Program-made: the position numbers and the translations under genes
From: Neodontobutis hainanensis
Taxonomy: Eukaryota > Chordata > Actinopteri > Gobiiformes > Odontobutidae
Direction of reading: 5' to 3'
DNA: 64,000 bases
NCBI GenBank assembly: GCA_024349245.1
Contig: JALDNG010000020.1
Coordinates: 3,620,001 to 3,684,000 of the forward strand
The notes under the pieces: model-generated
Told to the model about the DNA's origin: nothing
Seen by the model: only the letters and a program-made list of their open reading frames with translations
Databases searched by the model: none
Shown: positions 13,213-24,700 of the stretch, piece by piece
Position numbering within the stretch: the first letter of the stretch is position 1
Layout: each line of letters begins with the position of its first letter

Positions 13213-16130
13213 CCGCCTGGGCCTGACGGGTGGGACCTGAGGCGTGGGGGCTGAGGCGTGGGGTCTGAGGCGTGGGGTCTGAGGCATGGGGACTGAGGCG
13301 TAGGGCCTGAGGCGTGGGGTTTGAGGCGTGGGGTTTGAGGCGTGGGGTTTGAGGCGTGGGGTCTGAGGCGTGGGGTCTGAGGCGTGGGGCCTGACGGGTG
13401 GGGTCTGAGGCGATGGGGTCTGAGGCGTAGGGCCTGAGGCATGGGGCCTGACGGGTGGGGTCTGAGGCGATGGGGCCTGAGGCGTGGGGTCTGAGGCGTG
13501 GGGTCTGAGGCGTGGGGCCTGAGGCATGGGGTCTGAGGCATGGGGTCTGAGGCGTAGGGCCTGAGGCGTTGGGCCTGAGGCGTGGGGTCTGAGGCGTGGG
13601 GTCTGAGGCGTGGGGCCTGAGGCATGGGGTCTGAGGCGTAGGGCCTGAGGCGTAGGGCCTGAGGCGTGGGGTCTGAGGCGTGGGGCCTGACGGGTGGGGT
13701 CTGAGGCGATGGGGTCTGAGGCGTAGGGCCTGAGGCATGGGGCCTGACGGGTGGGGTCTGAGGCGATGGGGCCTGAGGCGTGGGGTCTGAGGCGTGGGGT
13801 CTGAGGCGTGGGGCCTGAGGCATGGGGTCTGAGGCATGGGGTCTGAGGCGTAGGGCCTGAGGCGTTGGGCCTGAGGCGTGGGGTCTGAGGCGTGGGGTCT
13901 GAGGCGTGGGGCCTGAGGCATGGGGTCTGAGGCGTAGGGCCTGAGGCGTAGGGCCTGAGGCGTGGGGTCTGAGGCGTGGGGTCTGACGGGTGGGGTCTGA
14001 GGCGTGGGGCCTGAGGCGTGGGGTCTGAGGCGTGGGGTCTGACGAGTGGGGTCTGAGGCGTGGGGTCTGACGGGTGGGGTCTGAGGCGTGGGGTCTGACG
14101 GGTGGGGTCTGAGGCGTGGGGTCTGAGGCGTGGGGTCTGGAGTGGGGTCTGAGGCGTGGGGTCTGACGGGTGGGGTCTGAGGCGTGGGGTCTGAGGCGTG
14201 GGGTCTGAGGCGATGGGGTCTGAGGCGTAGGGCCTGAGGCATGGGGCCTGACGGGTGGGGTCTGAGGCGATGGGGCCTGAGGCGTGGGGTCTGAGGCGTG
14301 GGGTCTGAGGCGTGGGGCCTGAGGCATGGGGTCTGAGGCATGGGGTCTGAGGCGTAGGGCCTGAGGCGTTGGGCCTGAGGCGTGGGGTCTGAGGCGTGGG
14401 GTCTGAGGCGTGGGGCCTGAGGCATGGGGTCTGAGGCGTAGGGCCTGAGGCGTAGGGCCTGAGGCGTGGGGTCTGAGCGTGGGGTCTGACGGGTGGGGTC
14501 TGAGGCGATGGGGTCTGAGGCGTAGGGCCTGAGGCATGGGGCCTGACGGGTGGGGTCTGAGGCGATGGGGCCTGAGGCGTGGGGTCTGAGGCGTGGGGTC
14601 TGAGGCGTGGGGCCTGAGGCATGGGGTCTGAGGCATGGGGTCTGAGGCGTAGGGCCTGAGGCGTTGGGCCTGAGGCGTGGGGTCTGAGGCGTGGGGTCTG
14701 AGGCGTGGGGCCTGAGGCATGGGGTCTGAGGCGTGGGGCCTGAGGCGTAGGGCCTGAGGCGTGGGGTCTGAGGCGTGGGGTCTGACGGGTGGGGTCTGAG
14801 GCATGGGGCCTGAGGCGTGGGGTCTGAGGCGTGGGGTCTGACGAGTGGGGTCTGAGGCGTGGGGTCTGACGGGTGGGGTCTGAGGCGTGGGGTCTGACGG
14901 GTGGGGTCTGAGGCGTGGGGTCTGAGGCGTGGGGTCTGACGAGTGGGGTCTGAGGCGTGGGGTCTGACGGGTGGGGTCTGAGGCGTGGGGTCTGACGGGT
15001 GGGGTCTGAGGCGTGGGGTCTGACGGGTGGGGCCTGAGGCGTGGGGCCTGAGGCGTGGGGTCTGACGGGTGGGGCCTGAGGCGTGGGGTCTGACGAGTGG
15101 GGTCTGAGGCGTGGGGTCTGACGGGTGGGGTCTGAGGCGTGGGGTCTGACGAGTGGGGTCTGAGGCGTGGGGTCTGACGGGTGGGGTCTGACGGGTGGGG
15201 CCTGAGGCGTGGGGCCTGAGGCGTGGGGTCTGACGAGTGGGGTCTGAGGCGTGGGGTCTGACGGGTGGGGTCTGACGGGTGGGGCCTGAGGCGTGGGGTC
15301 TGGACGAGTGGGGTCTGAGGCGTGGGGTCTGACGGGTGGGGCCTGAGGCGTGGGGTCTGACGGGTGGGGTCTGAGGCGTGGGGTCTGACGAGTGGGGTCT
15401 GAGGCGTGGGGTCTGACGGGTGGGGCCTGAGGCGTGGGGTCTGACGGTGGGGTCTGAGGCGTGGGGCCTGAGGCGTGGGGCCTGAGGCGTGGGGTCTGAC
15501 GGGTGGGGTCTGAGGCGTGGGGCCTGAGGCGTGGGGTCTGACGGGTGGGGCCTGAGGCGTGGGGTCTGGAGTGGGGTCTGAGGCGTGGGGTCTGACGGGT
15601 GGGGTCTGAGGCGTGGGGTCTGGACGAGTGGGGTCTGAGGCGTGGGGTCTGACGGGTGGGGTCTGACGGTGGGGCCTGAGGCGTGGGGCCTGAGGCGTGG
15701 GGTCTGACGAGTGGGGTCTGAGGCGTGGGGTCTGACGGGTGGGGTCTGACGGGTGGGGCCTGAGGCGTGGGGTCTGACGAGTGGGGTCTGAGGCGTGGGG
15801 TCTGACGGGTGGGGCCTGAGGCGTGGGGTCTGACGGGTGGGGTCTGAGGCGTGGGGTCTGACGAGTGGGGTCTGAGGCGTGGGGTCTGACGGGTGGGGCC
15901 TAAGGCGTGGGGTCTGACGGGTGGGGTCTGAGGCGTGGGGCCTGAGGCGTGGGGCCTGAGGCGTGGGGTCTGACGGGTGGGGTCTGAGGCGTGGGGCCTG
16001 AGGCGTGGGGTCTGACGGGTGGGGTCTGAGGCGTGGGGTCTTAGGCGTGGGACCTGAGGCGTGGGGTCTTAGGCGTGGGGTCTGAGGCCTGGGGTCTGAG
16101 GCGTGGGACCCAAGACGTGGGGTCTGAGGC
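13213..16130. repeat. G-rich 15-bp minisatellite, about 190 units with higher-order structure
   Basis: Unit GGGGTCTGAGGCGTG with variants GGGGCCTGAGGCATG, GGGTCTGACGGGTG and GGGTCTGACGAGTG. Almost every unit holds a G4 run and a CpG. A block starting with gaggcgatggggtctgag recurs at about 13411, 13707, 14211 and 14506, showing higher-order repeats of about 296 bp in the first half. The second half alternates gaggcgtg and gacgggtg. Because the unit is a multiple of three without stops, long antisense frames (up to 531 codons) pass through it; they are not genes. Confidence 0.97.
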
Positions 16131-18784
16131 TAACGCAGCGTCTCCGGTGGGACGTGGGAGATCAGCGCACTCCCTCGGCTGGATGTGTGCATTTCCACAG
16201 TAACAGCCGCCTCTGGAGCTGCTCGGGTTTATGACAGCGTCTCTGCAGCTCAGACTCTAATCTTCTCTCTGCTCTTATAAAAACCCACGAGCAGTTTAAG
16301 AGAATGATCCAGCTGCAGCAGATTTTAAAAGGATATAATTCACTTAAAAGAATTGTACTGTCTAATGCCACAATAATAATTGAACTTGTTTTTTTTTTTT
16401 TTCACAGTTATTATTCAAACCAATGAAAGCACAACAAGCCGAGGATCTGTGTTTGAAAAATGCTGTTTTTCCTGTAAGAAGTGAAAAGCACAGTAGGTCT
16501 GAGCAGTAATTACCGCAGGAGGAGGTCTGTCTGCGCTAATGGACGGCCTCTGACTCAGTGGATACGTCCAGGCCTTTTCCTCTTCCGAGCTGCGTTTAAA
16601 CAACATCTAATTTACTGATTCTAGTGTAATTTATACGCACTCAAGTTCCCACGCGCCGTAGTAAACGTGGAACATTTGAGTTGAACCGAGTTCGTCACAG
16701 CAACTCAAGCAATGACTATGACATTTATTGTGGCTCTGTTTTTTTTTTTTTATGATGTTTGCTGCTCCTCTGTGTGATTTTAAATCTAAAGAGACTTCTA
16801 TAAAGGAGGGACATTGTTGCTGTGATACTAATTGCACATGTGCAGTTTTTTTCTGTGGTCCAATTGTTCCACTGCAGAGCCATATGTTTAGTTTGAAAGA
16901 CTAACTCGCTTTAACGTTTTGACGGAGTGCGTTCTTCAGGTTGTTCCCTGAATGAAAACGCTAACAATATGAATGGAAACTCTACGTGGTCACTGATAAC
17001 ACACACATCTGCAAAAACAATCGTATTTATTCAATCTTTTCCAGTGTTGGAGGACGTACTCTCTTCCTTTTTTCAAAGCAAACATTGGATTTTTTTTTTT
17101 TTACTTTTCTTGAGCTTTGACGGCAGAATTCCGTGTAGAAAGGACATATATCTGCTCTAAACTGTAGAAAAGTTTTATTTTGTTGCATTATTCTTTTCAG
17201 TTTTAGTTGTTTTTGGTCTTTTACAAATACTGTATCATCTTTATCAGTTCACATTAAACTCCCAAAACACAGTTTCTCTTTTAGTTTCCAGATGATCAGG
17301 TGGGCTTCCTTTATGACCCTCCATTTGTCTTCTAGATTCCAATCTCCAGCTTTTGCTGCAAAGAGCCCATTTCCTCCCACAGATCATTAGAGTTGGACAT
17401 GATCTCATCTTTTATCAGTAATGAATGGACAACAGCAGCAGCAGCAGCAATGTAAAGGGCTCAGTGTCGTTGTTACAACCTACAATCTTTAAATATTTAA
17501 GGGTTTTCTGTCTAAAAATGTGACTGAAGATGACTGTGGGTAATTAGGAGCCACTGTCTTTTCACTGGAGCAGGAGAAGTGTCCACTGATGGCATTATCT
17601 CCTAAAGAGGACTGTATATGTGGAGCTAATCTGTGCTTTTTTCCATCGTTCAGAGCTGCTTTTCTGGAGAGTTGCTGCATTTATTACCATCCATCGTCTT
17701 GCTTTTATCCAGGAGCAGGTCGCAGGGGCAGCAGTTTCAGGAAGGATGCCCAGACCCCCTTCTACCCTCCATCTCAGTGCCAAATGTATGGTGTTCATAT
17801 TAGGACATCATCAAGCTCAGGCTACACCGCGTCAGCCTCAGTCCAAACAGAATCAGACAAAACTGCCTCTTGAGACGTAACAACAGCACTTGGCATCGTG
17901 GTTCTGGGGAATTTTTGCTGTTCTTTCTTGCAAATTATGTCATAAAGAATACATGATACAAATATTTCTCTTGCGTCGTCTCCTGCGTCTGTGGTGAATG
18001 TGTCTCTGCAGAGGCTCATTTTACATTTGAACTGGAGAAATACAACAATCAGACTGGAGCAGTGCCTATAGAGACATGTTTGTATTATAACTGTAGAATT
18101 ATTACAAACAGCAGAAACTTCAAATGATAATGAAGAAGGAATCAGAGTCGTTTAAGATCCCTGAATCGATGTCACAGGATGGGAATGTTGGCTCGCAGGC
18201 TCCACCTTCTTGTAGACCCACCAGCCGCAGGGTTAGAGGAATCTAAAAGGGCAGATGCTTTGTAGACGTCGAAGGCATTTATTACCAAATTAGCAAATTT
18301 ATCAAGCCTTTCTTTGACAAATAACTACTAAATAACTCCCCACTGGTTAGTTTTTATTGTATGTTTGATGTATTAATTGTACTTTTTTTAGTATCTGTTT
18401 TATTCTTTTAACTTTTTATTGCTATTTTGTGTTTACCTCTTGTTTAGCAATTTGGTCGACTGAGCTTTATAAATAAATCATGAAGACAAGTATCATTTAA
18501 CAAATATGTTGTTTAGATTTTTTCTTTTGATTGTTATTTTGAGGATTCTGCTGTGTTTAGCTCCATCTTTTGCTGACTGTGACTCACTGTTGAACCACAG
18601 CCGACCTGCATTGGTCCAGTGAAAACCACGGTTAATAGGTCATAAATTTCAGGTTACATTAAAACCATTCGCATCTGACATTAACGAAAACCACTTGTGA
18701 TAAGATCAAACAGGACACATTTTAACCCCAGCTCTACGATTGAACTCTCTCAAAGTCTCTAACCCTCCCTCTCTCTCTGTGCAG
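16131..18784. other. non-coding intron before the first visible sgsm2 exon
   Basis: T runs (16388, 16738, 17088), a short CAG run (17430-17447), a LINE/SINE fragment at 17680 and a pyrimidine tract leading to the acceptor at 18784. No other exon was recognised. Confidence 0.55.
17680..17780. mobile_element. LINE/SINE 3' fragment
   Basis: accatccatcgtcttgcttt and atccaggagcaggtcgcagg, then gcagcagtttcaggaaggat, resemble the 3' region of fish RTE-like LINEs. Confidence 0.4.
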
Positions 18785-21700
18785 CTGCCATTGAGGCCTG
18801 TCTGGGACACCTGCTGAAGAGACGAGCGGCCGGCTTCCTCCGCAGCGACAAGATCGCAGCCCTCTTCACCAAAGTGGGGAAAGTGGACGAGACGACCGGA
18901 GAGATCTGCCGTAAAGTCCAGGAGCAGTTGAGCCAGCAGTCGGAGCTCACCAGGTCAGAGAGAGTCTGGGCTGTGTTTACACTGTTAACACTTCTACGAT
19001 TTTTCAAAATATTGCAGTATTTTATTGCGCAATTCATGCATTGATTCGAATGCAGCCAAATCTGTTATTTTTTAAATAATAATATAAAATCTTTATCATA
19101 ATTTGAAAATAAAATTTTAATTAGAAAATTTAAATTCTAATTGAAATCAAACACTGTGTTTAGTATAAAAAATGTATAAAAAAAGAATGATTGCTCCAAC
19201 AGTGGACCTTTTTCCACCAAGCTGTTTGGCAATTTCCCTGTAGCCCTTTCCAGCCTTGTGGAGGTGTACAACTTTGTCTCTAGTGTGTTTGGACAGCTCT
19301 TGGCCATGTTAATAGTTGGATTCGTACTGATTGTATGGAGTGGACAGGTGTCTTTATGCAGCTAACCACCTCAAACAGGTGCATCTCATTTAGGATAATA
19401 AATGGAGTGGAGGTGGACATTTTAAAGGCAGACTAACAGGTCTTTGAGGATTTAGAATTCTAGCTGACAGACAGGTGTTTAAATACCTATTTGCAGCTGT
19501 ATCATACACATAATCATATATTAATCATATATTGTGATTTCTGGATTTTTTTTTGTCTCACAGTGGACATGCACCTACGATGACAATTTCAGACCCCTCC
19601 ATGATTTCCAAGTGGGAGAACTTGTAAAATAGCAGGGTGTTCAAATACTTATTTTCCTCACTGTATATCGTATCGTGGCATGTGTTTCGTGATGCGTATC
19701 GTATCGCAAGGTGCATTTGAAACTCCGGACTAAATGACATTTACAACATTTTCCCCCTTCTTTGGACCACGTTTGCCCCCTGCTCACTTTATTTTACTCC
19801 AACAGACATCAATCTTCTTTTATCCATTTAGACGTGTGTCAGGTTTGATATCTTTGGCTTTAGTCAGGGCTCTGTTAAGTTATAATCAAAGCAATGTTGT
19901 AATTGTGAGTTTTTCTTAACAAAGAGACAACACATTTTTTTCAAGTTCAAGGCGAGTATAAAGACTGGTTAACTCAAAAAATGTTTTGCCATAATCAAAC
20001 TGAAAAGTAATAAAAACCTTTTTGAAATCACTATGAGTAAAAAAAAAAGGGCTTGACTTTTGCTGAAGGACAAAACTGAAAAAAGCTTGCTCTGACACAA
20101 GATCTGTTTCTGGGCTGAGGCCTGGTTCTATATTATTAGAAACGCCAAATAAAATACATTCTGTCAGGATTTTATTCCGATGGAGGAAGTTTTGTATAAA
20201 CCGCAGTTTGTTATCATCAACGCAGCAGAGCCTGAACCTGCGTTGGAGTTATTAGACCCAACTGGCAGATAGATTTTGAGATTTTACGGTTTACTTCTAA
20301 AGCTCCTTTAGGCCTTGCACCAAACTACGTTACAGAGTTTTTCCCTCGTAAGCTTTTCCAGCTTGAGGGAGAGACTGAAGACTAAAGGTGACGGAGCTTC
20401 TTCATCAGAGCCCCTCGAGTTTGGAACGGCCTGAAGAGCTAAGGCTGTATCTTCAGGATCATCTTTTAAATTTAAAACACATTTTTTTTTATGTTTAGGT
20501 GGTCTTCCGCCAGGGTTTTTTTAAATCCAGCAAGATATTTATATGATGCAAATTCTTCTTCTAAGGTTTCTTATGAACAGATTAGTGTTTGTGAGTATAG
20601 TCTGTTCATTAGAAACTTTAAAATAGAGTTGGGTCGATATCTGATATTTATCTGGCTGTTGTGGCCGATATTGGCCGATGTCAATAACACCATTTAAAAA
20701 ATTGATAGCCACTGCTTTACAGAAAGAAAATAAAAAAAATATTATTTTCTTTTTACTTTTGCCTTTAATTTGCTCGTTGTGGGGCTCCCTTTAGCAGTGC
20801 TTCCGTCTTGTATTAGCGATCGCCACTTGCTAACGCTAGTGCTTTTTTCTTGTTGGTATTCACTGTAAACCTCAGGGTGTTGGTTTTTATTGAATTGGTG
20901 GAATTGAATGACCTGACACGGGATGCTCTTCACATAACGTTGGCATTGCATGTGTTGCATATTTCAACCTGACTGTCTTCTTTTGAAACGGCAAAATACG
21001 CTCTGAAGCAGACGAGGCAACAGCTTCAACATTGAACTTACAAGCCTCTGCTCTGCTTTTGCAAAGGGCTCCTTTCTGAAATGGAGCGCCGGTGCTTTCA
21101 GGTGCACTACGGTGTCACAGGCACAAACTAGTCGCCAGAATATAATATCAGCTCTACACATTCAGCCCATTCCGATGAATAAAAAACACATATTGGCCGA
21201 TGAAAATATTAGCTAATATATTGTCCATCTCTACTCTAGAAGAAGGTGAACTTTTGTGGAAGACCAAAATAAATGTTTTTGGACTATTGCAAAATGATTC
21301 TGTTTAAGGAAATGTGCTTGAAATGACAGTGTCATGTTATATCAGACAGAATAAAAACTTTGTGAGCCTCATATTTTTGCTGCTGTTGAGGATTATTTAT
21401 ACTGTTTTATTTCTCTGGTGTATCATTGTTCATTTTACATTTGGTCTGGAGTCTTTATATCTCAATAGCTCACAGATAAAACCCCAGCCTCTGCTCTAAA
21501 CCCTGTGTCTGTGGCGCCTCTGTCACGTCTCGTTTTTGTGTGAGCTCCTCAGACGCAGCTTTACAAACCTATAGCATTGTTTATTACCACGCTCCCCCCT
21601 CCTCCTCATCCTCCCTATGCTCAGTTACCCTCGGGTTTCCATGACAACGCGGGTGTGTGCGCCACTGACGAGGTTTAAAGCCAAAGAGCATGATGGGAAA

Positions 21701-24700
21701 CACGAGCCAGAGAGACAGAGAGAGGCTGTATAAGCAGACTTCAGCAGAAGAATAATGTGGAGCACAGACGAGTCATTTAAGCAAAAATACTGTTTCCTTT
21801 TTATTGAGTGTTTTATTGAGATTTAAATGTTCGGCAAAAGGCATTTTTGAGTAAGAAAGCAAGTGTTTCACAATCCGCTGCAGAAGCTTTGGAGGAAACT
21901 AAGCTTGTTTCTAAGACACTAGGGCCTACAGTTCAGAGGGAACACGTGTTTCTTTTTGAATCCACTGAAGCAGACGCTGTTTTTGTTTTGCTGCAGAGAC
22001 AGAGAGAGATCTGGAGCTAATGGCTGCTTCCACCGAGGTCTTGGTCTCTTTATAAATGTCTACATATATATGTGGAGTTGTTTATTATACATAATGAAGA
22101 GATAGCTGAGTCATAACATACTAATACATTGTAGGGTTTTCAGTTTCATTATCAGTTATTATCAATTCAACGCTGCCATTTTGATTTAGACGTCATGATC
22201 TTTAACCAAATATTTATTCTCAATAAAAAACAATTGCGGCATCAGTTATTTCCTGGCAGGTTTGTAATTTTATAACTCTTTTCTATTCGGCCTAGGAAGA
22301 GGGAGACTCGTTACACCTGCAGGTGAACTGTGACTTTATAACTCTTTATAACTCTGTGCAGATGGCATCACAGTGTGACACAGAGCCCCACTGAAATCTT
22401 CACAGAGGCCCCTTCATTTATCAAAGGTGCTCATAGGTACAACCATTTCTATTTGGCATTTCTCAGTCTGAATGTTGCTATATAATACACTTAAATCCCC
22501 TGCATCCAGGTTTCATAAATGATGTTGAGTCTAGTCAAAGTCTCTTTAATGACAATAAACAGGGCAACAAAAGGGACAACTGTAATGACTTTAATGTGGC
22601 TCGAACACTGCAGGAATAAGAAGGTGCAGTCACTTTTGTCCCAAACAGAGTCATATCTGCTGCAAATTAACATCAATCAGCCTCTCTCACACTTCCTCTA
22701 CAAAATCGTGTTCAGGAAGAGAGAGGCTCAGTCACGACGTCGGCAGTTCCCTCGACGTCTGTGTTAACAGGGGATTCAGCCGAAGTCACGATTTCTGCAG
22801 TGCTCCTTCATTTTCAAGTGTTTATGCCGGTCCTGTCTGTGTCTGACGACGTGTCAAGCAAAACCACAAGAGACAGGGCTTCCTCGTTCAAATAAACCCT
22901 GAACGAAGCCTGCAGCCTGAGCTTTATGTAAAACTGTTAATGAAGTTTAATTCAGACAGGTTTTATTACAGCACTCAGTCATTTCCCTCTGCTTTGGTTT
23001 ACTGTCTTTTAGATTATTCATGCTCCAAACTGTTTGAGGAGTTTATTATGAGTTTGTACAGACACTTCTTCAAACTGTACAAAGCAACAAATCAGATCCA
23101 ACTCTAGTGCAAACAAAGAAAAGGTTCCTAATGTCACTAAGCCCCGCCCCTTTGTTGACAATGGGACTTGGTTCTGTCAAAACTGTACAATCTTTAACCA
23201 TTTAAGGGCTGTATTGTATTTATTAATAACACTTTTATACAACGCTGTGTAGCTCATACTTTTACTTTCATTGACATTTCTATGAATTAAACTGGATAAA
23301 TCTTGAGCAGGGAGTATGTGAGAAACAGAACAGTTTCATCTCCTAACATCATATTTTCACAGGAATGATCTGAAGAAATGAGACCTTAAGATGTTGTCTA
23401 GACTTTATTATCAAGGGTTTTAATAGATAACAGTTTTCTGTCCTGAGTTTGGGTTTTTTGTCCAATCACAGCTTGCTTCAGAAAAAGTTTTTCTGAACAA
23501 TAGTGTGGCAACGGTGTGAAAGAATGGTCTAACCCAGGTCTAACCCAGGTCTAAACCATGTCTAACCCAGGTCTAAACCAGGTCTAAACTAGGTCTTAAC
23601 CAGGTCTAAACCAGGTCTAAACCAGGTCTAAACCAGGACTAAACCAGGTCTAAACCAGGTCTAAACCAGGACTAAACCAGGTCTAAACCAGGTCTAAACC
23701 AGGTCTAAACCAGGACTAAACCAGGACTAAACCAGGTCTAAACCAGGACTAAACCAGGTCTAAACCAGGTCTAAACCAGGACTAAACCAGGTCTAACCCA
23801 GGTCTAAACCAGGTCTAAACCAGGTCTAAACCAGGACTAAACCAGGTCTAAACCAGGTCTAAACCAGGTCTAAACCAGGTCTAAACCAGGACTAAACCAG
23901 GTCTAAACCAGGTCTAAACCAGGTCTAAACCAGGTCTAAACCAGGACTAAACCAGGTCTAACCCAGGTCTAAACCAGGTCTAAACCAGGTCTAAACCAGG
24001 ACTAAACCAGGTCTAAACCAGGTCTAAACCGGGTCTAAACCAGGTCTAAACCAGGACTAAACCAGGTCTAAACCAGGTCTAAACCAGGTCTAAACCAGGT
24101 CTAAACCAGGACTAAACCAGGACTAAACCAGGACTAAACCAGGTCTAAACCAGGTCTAAACCAGGTCTAAACCAGGTCTAAACCAGGTCTAACCCAGGTC
24201 TAACCCAGGTCTAAACCAGGTCTAACCCAGGTCTAAACCATGTCTAACCCAGGTCTAAACCAGGTCTAAACTAGGTCTTAACCAGGTCTAAACCAGGTCT
24301 AAACCAGGTCTAAACCAGGACTAAACCAGGTCTAAACCAGGTCTAAACCAGGACTAAACCAGGTCTAAACCAGGTCTAAACCAGGTCTAAACCAGGTCTA
24401 AACCAGGACTAAACCAGGACTAAACCAGGTCTAAACCAGGACTAAACCAGGTCTAAACCAGGTCTAAACCAGGACTAAACCAGGTCTAACCCAGGTCTAA
24501 ACCAGGTCTAAACCAGGTCTAAACCAGGACTAAACCAGGTCTAAACCAGGTCTAAACCAGGTCTAAACCAGGTCTAAACCAGGACTAAACCAGGTCTAAA
24601 CCAGGTCTAAACCAGGTCTAAACCAGGTCTAAACCAGGACTAAACCAGGTCTAACCCAGGTCTAAACCAGGTCTAAACCAGGTCTAAACCAGGACTAAAC

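Larger units (their letters stand above)
18954..23528. other. sgsm2 intron, left part
   Basis: It contains three mobile-element remnants (19185, 20270, 20626) and the RFX-like motif at 21635. The rest is featureless to me. Confidence 0.55.

Noticed and set aside
13181..14804. Three long overlapping antisense frames (414, 477 and 531 codons) rich in Pro, Thr, Arg and His
   Set aside because: They arise because the 15-bp repeat unit is a multiple of three and lacks stops on that strand. All three frames stay open together, peptides are pure five-residue repeats, and there is no exon structure.
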